Shown: one piece after another, positions 18,012 to 27,655 of the stretch
How the letters are laid out: every line of letters begins with the position of its first letter
Numbering within the stretch: position 1 is the first letter of the stretch
Assembly: GCF_014268655.2 (NCBI RefSeq)
Contig: NZ_JABWQX020000001.1
Location: forward strand, 1,580,001-1,644,000
From: Pseudomonas marvdashtae
GTDB lineage: Bacteria > Pseudomonadota > Gammaproteobacteria > Pseudomonadales > Pseudomonadaceae
Length of the DNA stretch: 64,000 nucleotides
Reading direction: 5' to 3'
The notes under the pieces: generated by a model
Databases searched by the model: none
Told to the model about the DNA's origin: nothing
The model's input: only the letters and a program-made list of their open reading frames with translations
Position numbers and translations under genes: made by a program

Positions 18012-19217
18012 ATGACCCAAGCTTTTATTTTCGATGCATTACGCACGCCTCGCGGCAAAGGTAAACCCGACGGCGCGCTGTACACCGTCAAGCCGGTAAA
18101 CCTGGTTGCTGGCCTGCTTACTGCGTTACGGCAGCGCATGAGCCTGGACACCCGCCATGTGGATGACGTTGTGCTTGGTTGCGTGACGCCAGTGGGCGAC
18201 CAAGGCGCCGACATTGCCAAGACCGCTGTCCTGGTGGCCGACTGGGACGTGAGCGTGCCCGGCGTGCAACTCAACCGCTTTTGCGCCTCGGGATTGGAGG
18301 CCGTGAACCTGGCCGCGATGAAAGTGCGCTCCGGTTTCGAAGATCTGGTAGTGGCGGGCGGCGTCGAGTCGATGTCGCGGGTGCCGATGGGCAGTGACGG
18401 AGGCGCGTGGGCGCTGGACCCGCAATCCAACCTGCACGGCCATTTCGTGCCCCAAGGCATTGGTGCCGACCTGATCGCCACTCTGGAGGGTTTCAATCGC
18501 GAGGACGTCGACGCGTTCGCCATGCAGTCCCAGCAAAAAGCCGCGCGGGCCCGTGACGACGGTTCGTTTCACAAATCCGTGGTGGCGGTGCGGGACCAGA
18601 ACGGCATCGTGTTGCTGGACCACGACGAATTCATCCGCGCCGACTCAACGCTTGAAGGCCTGGGCAAGCTCAGGCCGAGTTTCGAAGCGATGGGGCAGGC
18701 GGGCTTCGATGCTTCGGCGTTGCGGGTCTACAGTCATGTCGAACGGATCAATCATGTGCACACCCCGGGCAACAGTTCGGGCATCGTCGATGGCGCGGCG
18801 CTGATGCTGATCGGTTCCCAGGCGAAGGGATGCGAGCTGGGTCTGGAGCCTCGGGCACGAATCGTCGCCACTGCCGTCACCAGCTCAGAGCCGACCATCA
18901 TGCTCACCGGTCCGGCCCCAGCCACCCGCAAGGCCTTGGCGAAAGCTGGGCTGCGGGTGGAAGACATCGACCTGTTCGAAGTCAACGAAGCCTTCGCCTC
19001 GGTGGTGCTCAAATTCATCAAGGACATGGCCATCGACCCGGCCAAGGTCAACGTCAATGGCGGCTCCATTGCCATGGGCCACCCTTTGGGCGCCACGGGA
19101 TGCGCAATCCTCGGCACGCTGCTCGACGAACTGGAGGTGCGTCGCCAGCGCTATGGCCTGGCGACTTTGTGTGTCGGCGGTGGCATGGGCATCGCCACCA
19201 TCATCGAACGCCTCTGA
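18012..19217 (+). CDS. Acetyl-CoA C-acyltransferase (thiolase)
   Basis: The protein has 401 residues. It is a thiolase with nucleophilic Cys in [12 protein letters not shown], catalytic His in GHPLGATG and the second Cys in CVGGGMG near the end; EVNEAFASV is also conserved. It cleaves 3-ketoacyl-CoA with CoA, the last step of beta-oxidation. The next gene encodes the hydratase/dehydrogenase 25 bases downstream, so the two form a beta-oxidation operon. It is distinct from the core FadA by gene order (thiolase first). Confidence 0.9.
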   Translation: MTQAFIFDALRTPRGKGKPDGALYTVKPVNLVAGLLTALRQRMSLDTRHVDDVVLGCVTPVGDQGADIAKTAVLVADWDVSVPGVQLNRFCASGLEAVNLAAMKVRSGFEDLVVAGGVESMSRVPMGSDGGAWALDPQSNLHGHFVPQGIGADLIATLEGFNREDVDAFAMQSQQKAARARDDGSFHKSVVAVRDQNGIVLLDHDEFIRADSTLEGLGKLRPSFEAMGQAGFDASALRVYSHVERINHVHTPGNSSGIVDGAALMLIGSQAKGCELGLEPRARIVATAVTSSEPTIMLTGPAPATRKALAKAGLRVEDIDLFEVNEAFASVVLKFIKDMAIDPAKVNVNGGSIAMGHPLGATGCAILGTLLDELEVRRQRYGLATLCVGGGMGIATIIERL

Positions 19218-19242
19218 GCCCCGACCGCAAGGAACACTTTTC

Positions 19243-21387
19243 ATGATCGACGCCATTCGTTACGAAACCGGCGAGGACCGGATCGTCGTCCTCACCCTGG
19301 ACATGCCAGGCCAGAGCGCCAATACCATGAACGCGATGTACCGCGAGGCGATGGCCATTTGCGTAGCTCGCTTGATCGCTGAAAAAGATTCGATTGCCGG
19401 TGTGATCGTCACCTCCGCCAAGAAAACCTTTTTTGCTGGCGGCGACCTGAACGAGCTGGTCAAGGTCGGCAAGCACGAAGCCCAGGCGTTCTACGAAACG
19501 GTCTTGGGACTCAAGGCGCAACTGCGTGCCTTGGAAACCTTCGGCAAGCCCGTGGTCGCTGCCATCAATGGCGCAGCCTTGGGCGGCGGTTGGGAAATCT
19601 GCCTGGCTTGTCATCACCGCGTCGCGTTGGATCATCCGTCGGTGCAGATCGGCTTGCCGGAAGTCACCCTCGGCCTGCTGCCGGGTGGTGGCGGTGTGGT
19701 GCGAATGGTGCGCCTGTTGGGCCTGGAAAAGGCCTTGCCGTATTTGCTTGAAGGCAAGCGTGTGGGCCCGCAACAGGCGCAGCAGGTCGGTTTGATCGAT
19801 GAGTTGGCGGCGGACCGCGACGAACTGCTGGCCAAATCCCGGGCCTGGATTCTCGCCAACCCGAGTGCGGCTCAACCATGGGACGGCAAAGGCTATCGTA
19901 TGCCAGGCGGGACGCCGGCCGACCCGGCAGTCGCTCAAATGTTGGCGATCGCGCCTTCGATCTTGCGCAGCAAGACCCAGGGCTGCTTGCCGGCTCCGGA
20001 GAAAATCCTCTGCGCCGCCGTCGAAGGTGCACAGGTGGGGTTTGACGCGGCGCATCTGATCGAGACCCGCTATTTCACCGAGTTGGTCACCGGCCAAGTG
20101 GCCAAGAACCTGATCGGCACTTTCTGGTTTCAACTCAACGAGATCAAGGCCGGCGGTTCCCGCCCACAGGGTTTCACGCCTTTTCGGACAAACAAAATCG
20201 GCGTGCTCGGTGCCGGGATGATGGGGGCCGGCATCGCCCATGTCAGCGCGATGGCTGGCATTGACGTGGTGCTCAAGGACATCGACCTGGCCGCAGCGCA
20301 AAAGGGCAAGGCCCGCTCGGCGGCGTTGCTGGACAAAAAAGTCGCCCGTGGCCAGCTTACCGATGGACAGCGTGATGCCACACTGGCGCGCATCCATCCC
20401 ACCGACAGCGATGCCGACCTGGCGGGTTGTGACCTGATCATCGAAGCCGTATTTGAAGACCGTTCTTTGAAAACCAGCGTGTCGGCGGCTGCCCAAGCGG
20501 TGGCAGGGCCTGACGCGGTGATCGCTTCCAACACTTCGACGTTGCCCATCAGCGGCTTGGCGATGGCGGTGCCGGACCCGAGCAAGTTCATCGGGTTGCA
20601 CTTCTTCAGCCCAGTGGAAAAAATGCCGTTGGTTGAAATCATCAAGGGCGCGCGGACCAGCGATGAAACCCTCGCCCGGGGCTTCGATTTCGTCCTGCAA
20701 ATCGACAAGACCCCGATCGTGGTCAATGACAGCCGCGGCTTCTTCACATCGCGGGTTTTCGGCACCTTCATCAATGAAGGCATCGCGATGCTTGGCGAAG
20801 GTGTGAGTGCGTCGATGATCGAAACCGAGGCGCGCAAGGCCGGGATGCCGGTCGGCCCCCTGGCTGTTTCAGATGAAGTTTCCCTCAGCCTGATGAGCCA
20901 TATCCGCACGCAAACGGCCAAGGACCTGCAAGCAGAAGGGAAGGCGCCGACTGAGCACCCAGCGTTCGCCGTGATTGACTGGCTGCTCGAGACAGACAAG
21001 CGAGCGGGCAAAGCCGCCGGCGCCGGTTTTTACGAATACCCGGCCCAGGGACAGAAATACCTCTGGCCGGGGCTCAAGAACCGCTTCGAGAAGCCCGATC
21101 GGCAGATCCCGCCTCAGGACATCCGTGAGCGCCTGCTGTTCATCCAGGCCTTGGAGACCGTGCGCTGCGTCGAGGAGGGCGTCGTCACCTCGACGGCGGA
21201 CGCTAACGTCGGCTCGGTCTTCGGCATCGGCTTTGCGGCCTGGACGGGCGGAGCGTTGCAGTTCATCAACCAATACGGTGTGCAGGCGTTCGTGGCCCGT
21301 GCCCAATACCTGGCCGATCAATACGGTGAACGTTTCTCACCGCCCGCCCTGTTGCTGGAAAAAGCCGCGAGCCAGGCGCGGTTCTGA
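19243..21387 (+). CDS. Multifunctional fatty-acid oxidation protein: enoyl-CoA hydratase / 3-hydroxyacyl-CoA dehydrogenase
   Basis: The protein has 714 residues from ATG 19243, with AAGGAA about 10 bases upstream. An N-terminal crotonase domain (about 1-200; FFAGGDLNELVKVG and INGAALGGGWEICLAC) precedes an NAD-binding hydroxyacyl-CoA dehydrogenase domain (about 315-500; KIGVLGAGMMGAGIAHVSA). C-terminal dimerisation domains (about 500-710) follow. The length and layout fit the FadB/FadJ family. It hydrates enoyl-CoA and oxidises 3-hydroxyacyl-CoA, supplying the upstream thiolase. Confidence 0.92.
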   Translation: MIDAIRYETGEDRIVVLTLDMPGQSANTMNAMYREAMAICVARLIAEKDSIAGVIVTSAKKTFFAGGDLNELVKVGKHEAQAFYETVLGLKAQLRALETFGKPVVAAINGAALGGGWEICLACHHRVALDHPSVQIGLPEVTLGLLPGGGGVVRMVRLLGLEKALPYLLEGKRVGPQQAQQVGLIDELAADRDELLAKSRAWILANPSAAQPWDGKGYRMPGGTPADPAVAQMLAIAPSILRSKTQGCLPAPEKILCAAVEGAQVGFDAAHLIETRYFTELVTGQVAKNLIGTFWFQLNEIKAGGSRPQGFTPFRTNKIGVLGAGMMGAGIAHVSAMAGIDVVLKDIDLAAAQKGKARSAALLDKKVARGQLTDGQRDATLARIHPTDSDADLAGCDLIIEAVFEDRSLKTSVSAAAQAVAGPDAVIASNTSTLPISGLAMAVPDPSKFIGLHFFSPVEKMPLVEIIKGARTSDETLARGFDFVLQIDKTPIVVNDSRGFFTSRVFGTFINEGIAMLGEGVSASMIETEARKAGMPVGPLAVSDEVSLSLMSHIRTQTAKDLQAEGKAPTEHPAFAVIDWLLETDKRAGKAAGAGFYEYPAQGQKYLWPGLKNRFEKPDRQIPPQDIRERLLFIQALETVRCVEEGVVTSTADANVGSVFGIGFAAWTGGALQFINQYGVQAFVARAQYLADQYGERFSPPALLLEKAASQARF

Positions 21388-21470
21388 CGGGGAGGGGGCT
21401 TGCCTTGGGGCAGTGTTTCAAGGCAGGCTCTGGGTGTGCAATATTCCCATCATCGTGTCAGGTATTTTTT

Positions 21471-22187
21471 ATGTCGCTACGCATCTGCATTTTGGAAACC
21501 GATATCCTGCGTCCGGAACTGGTCGACCAATATCAGGGTTACGGGCAGATGTTTCAGCGCCTGTTTTCGCAGCAGCCCATTGCGGCTGATTTCACCGTGT
21601 ACAACGTGGTGCAAGGGCAATATCCCAGTGACGACGAGCAGTTCGACGCCTATCTGGTCACAGGCAGCAAGGCCGACTCCTTCGGCACCGATCCCTGGAT
21701 CCAGACCCTCAAGACCTACTTGCTGGACCGCTACCAGCGTGGCGACAAGTTGTTGGGCGTCTGCTTTGGCCATCAGTTGCTGGCGCTGCTGCTGGGTGGC
21801 AAGACTGAGCGGGCGAGCCAAGGCTGGGGCGTGGGCACCCATCGTTATAAGCTCGCGGCCAAGGCGCCGTGGATGAGCCCGGTAATGAAAGAATTGACCT
21901 TGCTGATCAGCCATCAGGATCAAGTTACCCAACTGCCAGAAAACGCCACGGTCATCGCTTCAAGCGATTTCTGCCCCTTCGCGGCCTATCACATCAACGA
22001 TCAAGTCCTGTGCTTCCAAGGCCATCCGGAATTTATCCACGATTATTCCCGGGCCTTGCTGGAGATCCGCCAACAGCACCTCGGCGAGCAGATCTACAGC
22101 CAGGGCGTGGCGAGTCTTGAGCATGAGCATCACGGCACGACCGTGGCGGAGTGGATGATGCGTTTTGTGGCTCAGAAGCAGCTTTAA
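21471..22187 (+). CDS. Class I glutamine amidotransferase-like protein
   Basis: The protein has 238 residues from ATG 21471. The triad is present: Cys in LGVCFGHQLLALLLGG and His/Glu in FQGHPEFIHDY. Stand-alone GATases of this type (GMP-synthase-like) occur in polyamine or gamma-glutamyl metabolism. No synthetase partner adjoins, so the substrate is open. The ribosome site before this ATG is weak. Confidence 0.8.
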   Translation: MSLRICILETDILRPELVDQYQGYGQMFQRLFSQQPIAADFTVYNVVQGQYPSDDEQFDAYLVTGSKADSFGTDPWIQTLKTYLLDRYQRGDKLLGVCFGHQLLALLLGGKTERASQGWGVGTHRYKLAAKAPWMSPVMKELTLLISHQDQVTQLPENATVIASSDFCPFAAYHINDQVLCFQGHPEFIHDYSRALLEIRQQHLGEQIYSQGVASLEHEHHGTTVAEWMMRFVAQKQL

Positions 22188-22199
22188 GCTGCTCCTCTC

Positions 22200-23171
22200 C
22201 TACAACCATCCCGACCGCTTGAAACTCACCCACAACGCGGTACACCCCACCCCGATAAACCCCAGCACCAGGAAATAGCCGTAGTGCCAGGTCAACTCCG
22301 GCATATTCTCGAAGTTCATCCCATAGATCCCGGCGACAGCTGTCGGGAACGCCAGGATCGCCGCCCATGCTGCGAACTTGCGTTGCACCACGCTCTGGCG
22401 TGACGCTTCGAGCAGCACCCCAATCTCGATGGTCTGGCTGGCAATGTCCGCCAGGGTCGCCAAGTCTTCCATCTGCCGGGTGACGTGAATCTGCACATCA
22501 CGGAAATACGGGCTCATATTCTTGTCGATGAACGGAAAGTCCAGCCGCTGCAGTTCCTCGCTGATTTCCACCATCGGCGCCGCGTAGCGACGCAGGCGCA
22601 GCACGTCGCGGCGCAAACTGTGCAGGTTCTGGATGTCTCGCTCGTTGAGAGCGCTGCACAGCACGTTGCGCTCCAGCTCATCGATCTCGGCGTGAATGGC
22701 TTCGCCCACCGGCTGGTAGTTTTCAATGACGAAATCGAGGATGGCGTAGAGGACGAAATCTTCCCCGTGCTCCAGCAGAATAGGACGTGCCTCACAGCGT
22801 TGCCGGACGTGGGCGTAGGACGCGGAGTGACCGTTGCGGGCGGTGATGATGTAACCCTTGCCAGCGAAGATATGGGTTTCGATGAACTGCAGCTTGCCGT
22901 CCTGGCGTACCGGCGAATACGTGACGATAAACAGCGCATCGCCAAATGTCTCCAGCTTCGGACGGCTGTGTTTCTCCATGGCATCTTCAATCGCCAACTC
23001 ATGCAGGTTGAATTGGCGTTGCAGGTTGGTCAGTTCCAGCGTGCTCGGCTCTTCGAGTCCGATCCACACGAAATGTCCTGGTTTTGCAGCCCAGGCGCTG
23101 CCTTCGTCGAGGGTAATGTTGGTGACTTTCTTACCGGCGCTGTAAACCGCAGCAGCAACGACTCTACCCAT
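22200..23171 (-). CDS. corA: CorA-type Mg2+/Co2+ transporter
   Basis: The protein has 323 residues with a long soluble helical N-terminal domain (about 1-260) and two C-terminal transmembrane helices. The pore signature YGMNFENMPEL sits at the end of the first helix. It forms a homopentameric inner-membrane channel for divalent cations. It converges with the amidotransferase gene; only 12 bases separate the stop codons. Confidence 0.93.
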   Translation of the reverse strand: MGRVVAAAVYSAGKKVTNITLDEGSAWAAKPGHFVWIGLEEPSTLELTNLQRQFNLHELAIEDAMEKHSRPKLETFGDALFIVTYSPVRQDGKLQFIETHIFAGKGYIITARNGHSASYAHVRQRCEARPILLEHGEDFVLYAILDFVIENYQPVGEAIHAEIDELERNVLCSALNERDIQNLHSLRRDVLRLRRYAAPMVEISEELQRLDFPFIDKNMSPYFRDVQIHVTRQMEDLATLADIASQTIEIGVLLEASRQSVVQRKFAAWAAILAFPTAVAGIYGMNFENMPELTWHYGYFLVLGFIGVGCTALWVSFKRSGWL

Positions 23172-23277
23172 GATGATGGTTCACTTCTTCTTGGAAATTG
23201 GCAGTGGCAGGCACGTGCAGCTTAGCGCGCCATGGTGCTTGAGAGTCAGCAAAATCCGCTGAGTTCGCCGCTAATGG

Positions 23278-23303
23278 AAAACCCGCCATGGAGGCGGGTT
23301 TTT
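23278..23303 (-). terminator. Rho-independent terminator after the acyltransferase gene
   Basis: The AACCCGCC-ATGGA-GGCGGGTT stem has A residues on one side and T residues on the other, so it can work in both directions. The only gene ending into it is the minus-strand acyltransferase (stop at 23307). Confidence 0.82.
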
Positions 23304-23306
23304 GGC

Positions 23307-24029
23307 TCATGCGGCTTGCAGCTGCCGATCCATCGTCTCGATGCACTCGCGCATCTGTTCCCGGCATTGGGCGACGAGGCGGGGCATGTCATCCATGCTC
23401 AGGCCTGCCGTGGGAATCGCCGGCAGCGAGCGTATGAGAATGTCACCACTGCGCCAGCGATTGAGGCGCATGTGCTTGATGTAGCTGCTGACACACACCG
23501 GGACAATCGGCACCCCGGCGGCGATCGCCATTTGAAACGCGCCTTTCTTGAATGGCAGCAGCTCTTCGCCCAAGTTGCGCGTGCCTTCCGGGAACACCCA
23601 GATAGACGTGTTCTCGTGCTGGAGCGTATGCGTGGTGGCCAGCATCGACTGGCGCGCCTTGATCGCATTGCCGCGGTCAATCAACACGTTGCCCGCCAAC
23701 CAGAACAACTGCCCAAACAGCGGCACCCACTTCAGGCTCTTCTTGCCAATGCACACGGTACGACGCGGCACCACGTTGCCGAACACGAACAGATCATAAT
23801 TGGACTGATGATTGGCGATGATCACGCAACCCTGGGATTTGTTCACCAGCGTATCGACCTCGGCCTTCACCCGCAGGCGCAGGATCCACATCGCGGGCAG
23901 TGCATACAGCCTGGCGCATAAACGGCTGTTGTCGGGGTTGAACGGCCGGCACAGCCCCAGCATCACACCCAGCACGCCCGCCAAGACAAAATGCAAGCCC
24001 ATCAAACACATACGCAGTACAAACAACAT
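23307..24029 (-). CDS. 1-acyl-sn-glycerol-3-phosphate acyltransferase (PlsC family)
   Basis: The protein has 240 residues from ATG 24029; a TTG 20 codons upstream is in frame but less likely. It has an N-terminal membrane segment (about 5-28). PlsC block I is NHQSNYD (HX4D catalytic motif) and block III is FPEGTRN. It acylates lysophosphatidic acid to phosphatidic acid at the inner membrane. It may be a second PlsC paralogue, as Pseudomonas genomes usually carry more than one. Confidence 0.88.
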   Translation of the reverse strand: MLFVLRMCLMGLHFVLAGVLGVMLGLCRPFNPDNSRLCARLYALPAMWILRLRVKAEVDTLVNKSQGCVIIANHQSNYDLFVFGNVVPRRTVCIGKKSLKWVPLFGQLFWLAGNVLIDRGNAIKARQSMLATTHTLQHENTSIWVFPEGTRNLGEELLPFKKGAFQMAIAAGVPIVPVCVSSYIKHMRLNRWRSGDILIRSLPAIPTAGLSMDDMPRLVAQCREQMRECIETMDRQLQAA

Positions 24030-24214
24030 CAACAGGCCCCATTGGGACAAAAGGTGGCGCAGTGTACGGATGTGCACTGTTTTCAGCAATTGTCCCTATA
24101 GAGGTAGGAGATGGCCGATGTTTAAGCGTATGTTTCGAAACATCTGTAAGAAGCAGACTAGAGCGGCCGCGGGATTTTTACACCGCATGCGTAGGAAAAT
24201 CCCGCATAGCCTGA

Positions 24215-24238
24215 GCGAGGGAGCTTGCTCCCGCTGGG
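24215..24238. repeat. Single REP-type element
   Basis: GCGAGGGAGCTTGCTCCCGCTGGG contains the same short hairpin (GGGAGC/GCTCCC) found in the paired elements at 31992-32079 and 46818-46929. It lies between the convergently or oppositely oriented crotonase and acyltransferase units. Confidence 0.8.
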
Positions 24239-24255
24239 TCGCGCGGTAGCCCAGT

Positions 24256-24945
24256 TCAGCCCATGTATTCCTGATCCAGCAAAATCGCACTGTCCAACGT
24301 CTCCAGCAGCGCCTTGCGAACCTTGAGCTTGGTGTTCTTGTGAGCCGTCATGTTGATCTTCTTTAACTGGCGCGCCGCTTCCAATGCCGCCGCTTGCAAC
24401 TCGTCAGCCGAGACCACCTTATCGAGGAAGCCGGCATCCACGGCGCTCTGCGGGTTAAACATTTCGCCATTGATGACCGAGCGGTGAAAGGCAGACTTGC
24501 GCAAGCGATCGCGGGCTAGCTCAATGCCGGCATGGTGCATGGTCATGCCGATTTGCACCTCATTCAGCCCAATCGTGAACGGGCCCTCCACACCGATGCG
24601 GTAGTCCGCCGACAGCAATAGGAACGCACCCTTGGCCACTGCATGCCCCGAGCACGCGACGATGACGGGATAGGGGTGCGACAACAGGCGCCGGGCCAGG
24701 GTCGAACCGGACGCGACCAGGCTCACCGCCTCCTTGGGCCCGGCGGTCATCACTTTCAAATCGTAACCGCCCGACAGAATCCCCGGCTGCCCGGTGATGA
24801 TCACCACCGCGCGATCGGCCACCGCCTGGTCCAGCGCGGCGTTGAACGCGACGATCACGTCAGGCGAGATAGCATTGACCTTGCCGTTGTTCAAGGTCAG
24901 GGTCGCAATACCGTCGTCGAGGTGGTAGGCAATCAGGTCGCTCAT
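24256..24945 (-). CDS. Crotonase/enoyl-CoA hydratase-family protein
   Basis: The protein has 229 residues from ATG 24945. The crotonase fold is seen in GIATLTLNNGKVNAISPDV, ILSGGYDLKVM (oxyanion loop) and CSGHAVAKGAFLLLSADYRIG. The usual second oxyanion motif and catalytic glutamates are only partly like those of classical enoyl-CoA hydratase, so the exact acyl-CoA reaction is uncertain. It stands as a single gene. Confidence 0.8.
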   Translation of the reverse strand: MSDLIAYHLDDGIATLTLNNGKVNAISPDVIVAFNAALDQAVADRAVVIITGQPGILSGGYDLKVMTAGPKEAVSLVASGSTLARRLLSHPYPVIVACSGHAVAKGAFLLLSADYRIGVEGPFTIGLNEVQIGMTMHHAGIELARDRLRKSAFHRSVINGEMFNPQSAVDAGFLDKVVSADELQAAALEAARQLKKINMTAHKNTKLKVRKALLETLDSAILLDQEYMG

Positions 24946-25252
24946 GGCGCTATTCCTTGTAAGAGAAGTGGAGCAGACGTTACCCACCGCCGCAGGCCAG
25001 GTAAAGCACCATGACTGACTCGCCGGTCAGCCGCGCCCCCGACAAACAGCCCGGCCCGCCCAGCAGGCCGCGCCTCCTTCTATAGCGCAGCACACAGACA
25101 AAGCCGGAGTTTGGCCGGTTTGCCATGCCCCGGCGCGTTTGAAACGCCAGCCAGCCTTAACCACATGAAAATTCTGAAAAAAACCTTTGCCATCGGAAAA
25201 GCTTTCGACTACATTAGCGCGCCTCGACAGACGGAACAGTTTGCCGAGACAC

Positions 25253-25342
25253 GGTGAAGTGTCCGAGTGGCTTAAGGAGCACGCCTGGAAAGTGTGTATA
25301 CAGGAAACTGTATCGAGAGTTCGAATCTCTCCTTCACCGCCA
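25253..25342 (+). tRNA. tRNA-Ser (anticodon GGA)
   Basis: The 7-bp acceptor GGTGAAG/CTTCACC is followed by discriminator G and an encoded CCA (25340-25342). The anticodon stem CACGC/GTGTG carries loop CTGGAAA, giving anticodon GGA. The long variable arm (GTATACAGGAAACTGTATC) marks it as a serine tRNA, and the T arm is GAGAG-TTCGAAT-CTCTC. Confidence 0.97.
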
Positions 25343-25353
25343 CATTCTACAAA

Positions 25354-25400
25354 CACAAACCCCTGATTTTCTTAGAGAAAGTCGGGGGTTTGTGGTTTTT
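25354..25400 (+). terminator. Terminator downstream of tRNA-Ser
   Basis: CACAAACCCC pairs with GGGGGTTTGTG around an inner stem-loop (GATTTTCTTAGAGAAAGTC) and is followed by GTTTTT, starting 12 bases after the tRNA CCA. Confidence 0.8.
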
Positions 25401-25450
25401 GGTGTGTGGGAAAGGGCGCTATGGGACCCATCAGGGAGCACAAAGCATAG

Positions 25451-26118
25451 TCAGATCCCAAACAGCGCCCGGGGGAATCCTGTTTCATCAGGCAAACCCA
25501 GCGATGCAAATGGACAGCCCGGCACCATAGGCTTGGAGTCGATGACGTCTGCAACCTGCTGTATCCATTCGAGTTGGCTCCGATGGTTTTGACCAGATAC
25601 CAAATGATCGCAATCAATCCGTATAGACGGCTCGTTGCATTCGAATCGAGGGAAAGTCTTTCGAAGTAGCGATCATTCGGAATGGTGGGCAGCGGATTGG
25701 CTGGAACCTGGTTCCAGATGCGGCTGTGGTGGGCGCACCGGTTTCGCAGGGTGTTGATCTCTCGCAGCCATTCTTTCAAGATTTTTGTGTGGGTGAGGCC
25801 AAACCGCTTGCAGATTCTGTTCCGGTGGCTGTCCTTCAAGATCTCGTAGTATTTCGATGCGGTGAACTGGGTGCCCGAGGCAAACGAATCTTGGCGTAAT
25901 GGTTTTTTGCTAACGGTGCACAGCATCACGTTGCCGCTGGCATCGCGGAGAAATTCACGGCACGGGTACCAGAATCCGCTTAAGCGGTAGTAGCCGACCT
26001 GTCTGAGCTTACGTTCGGCTCGGGGTACGTCGGCGATTTGCATGCCACGGCTGGCGAGTAGGGAGCAGAGGGCGCTATAGGATCTAAACGGTTTTGGCGG
26101 AGCTAATTGTTGCGACAT
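25451..26118 (-). pseudogene. Decayed Abi-family (AbiD/AbiF, HEPN) gene
   Basis: From ATG 26118 the frame gives an Abi_2-type start (YSALCSLLASRGMQI, VGYYRLSGFWYP). It then jumps from TQFTA directly to SKYYEILKDSHRNRIC, so about 100 residues of the usual middle are absent (in-frame deletion near 25860). The HEPN motif RNRCAHH is kept. After LVKTIGANSN (near 25570) the ancestral frame is lost by one base. The shifted frame reads WIQQVADVIDSKPMVPG...FPRALFGI and stops at 25451, which looks like the native C-terminus. Intact homologues act in phage-abortive infection; this copy is probably inactive. Confidence 0.75.
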
Positions 26119-26486
26119 CCGTTGTCCAGAAAAAAGAAGGCCCAAACATAATGCTGGACTGAGCCAGCACCAGGGGTTCGGGCGCTATTGGGCTGATTAT
26201 CTGTGCTGAAGGCGAGGGCGTCAATCCGCTGTCTCGTTTGAGCGGCAATAGGCGAACGGGTGAAGCCTATTGCTTGTTTGTAAGGCCAACAAGCCGGTTT
26301 CAGGTAGATACCCAACGTAAACGCACTCTCTTACGTAGCTCCCAGATTTATCCTACTTTCTTAGTTCGGCGTAACTCGGTATGTAGGCGACGGGTTTGCT
26401 GTCTGCTGTCAAATAGCCAATCAAAAAGCACCACTCGGCCACCGCAATGTCTACCGCCCATACGGACTCAACGGCCAGGACACTCC
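26119..26486. other. Intergenic region, no gene seen
   Basis: These 368 bases lie between the Abi remnant and the UV endonuclease gene. They are AT-richer than the flanks and contain no convincing frame. I looked for a LexA-type CTG-N10-CAG palindrome before the UV endonuclease gene and did not find a good one. Confidence 0.5.
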
Positions 26487-27530
26487 ATGACCCACCCCCG
26501 AATCGGCTTCGCCTGCCAATATCGGCACCCAGATCGCGGCCTTTCAGTCAGCGCGTTAAAAGCAATCGAAAGCCCATTCAATCCTCGCACCACGACGTTG
26601 CGCTGGATGGATGGCGTCTCTCCCCAGGTCGCCCGCGACAAGCTAGTGGAAGTGGTCGTCCACAATCTCGACGCGCAGTTGCGCCTTATCGCCTACGTTG
26701 CCGAGTTGCCGCCTACTCTGCGCATGCTTCGCCTGAGCAGCGACCTGCTGCCGTTCTACAGCCATCCGAAAGTGCGCGGGTTCTATCAGGACACTGTTAT
26801 TCAACATCAACTTGAAGAGCGTTTCGCCGCGATCGGCGATCTGGCGCGTTCGGCGGATGTCCGATTGTCTTTTCACCCTGGCCAATACTGCGTGTTGGGT
26901 TCGGATAAACCATCGGTGGTGGAAAACAGCATCGCCGAGTTTGAATACCACGCCGACATGATTCGGATGATGGGCTACGGACGGCGCTTCCAGGATTTCA
27001 AATGCAACGTGCACATCGCCGGGCGCCTGGGAGGCGAGGGGATTCGTGGGATCTGGCCGCAACTGTCGGAAGTGGCACGCAATTGCATCACGTTTGAAAA
27101 CGAGGAGAAAACTTACGGCGTGGATGATTGCCTGCAACTCGCTGACCTTGCCCCCGTCGTGCTGGACATTCATCACTGTTGGATCAACGAGAACGACTAC
27201 ATCGCGCCGGATTCCTCGCGAGTCGATCGCATCATCGAAAGTTGGCGTGGGGTTCGGCCCACCATGCATTACTCGCAGCCGCCGGAGCGCCTTCAGGAGC
27301 TGGGTTTCGATGCGGACCGCAAGCTTGAGATGGAGGCGTTGTTGAAGGCCGTTTCCAAACGTGATTTGTACGGTCACAGTGATCAAATGTGGAACGACTG
27401 GACGAACACCTATGCGCTCAGGTTCCTGGACCGTTTCGACATTATGTTGGAGGCGAAAGACAAGAACCTGGCCGCGCAGGCGTTCTATGAAAATGTTGCG
27501 CGGCCGTATCTTGCTGCATTGTCGACTTAA
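26487..27530 (+). CDS. uvsE: UV damage endonuclease, UvsE/UvdE family
   Basis: The protein has 347 residues from ATG 26487. It is a TIM-barrel UV-damage endonuclease that nicks 5' of photoproducts. Family blocks are present: MLRLSSDLLPFYSH, LSFHPGQYCVLGS, HIAGRLGG, FENEEKTYGVDD and the metal-binding LDIHHCW. The last motif often has a third histidine where this protein has cysteine. Such genes are patchily distributed in Pseudomonas. It stands alone between an Abi remnant and a secreted NTF2-like gene. Confidence 0.85.
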   Translation: MTHPRIGFACQYRHPDRGLSVSALKAIESPFNPRTTTLRWMDGVSPQVARDKLVEVVVHNLDAQLRLIAYVAELPPTLRMLRLSSDLLPFYSHPKVRGFYQDTVIQHQLEERFAAIGDLARSADVRLSFHPGQYCVLGSDKPSVVENSIAEFEYHADMIRMMGYGRRFQDFKCNVHIAGRLGGEGIRGIWPQLSEVARNCITFENEEKTYGVDDCLQLADLAPVVLDIHHCWINENDYIAPDSSRVDRIIESWRGVRPTMHYSQPPERLQELGFDADRKLEMEALLKAVSKRDLYGHSDQMWNDWTNTYALRFLDRFDIMLEAKDKNLAAQAFYENVARPYLAALST

Positions 27531-27655
27531 GCGAACTTCAGACCACTGAACAGCATCATGCAACCCCACAGCAGTATCGGGCAAAAGCTTAACGGCGCAT
27601 GCCGGTAAGGTTCTTCCTGAAGACCCTTACCCACTGAACTGCTGTGAGGTACATC

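Noticed and set aside
24118..24249. 43-codon frame starting MFKRMFRNICKK with GGTAGGAG upstream
   Set aside because: The ribosome site is good, but the C-terminal third is encoded by a REP element and the stop lies just past it; without conservation data I do not call it a gene.
26150..26486. LexA (SOS) box before the UV endonuclease gene
   Set aside because: No CTGT-N8-ACAG palindrome of acceptable quality was found.
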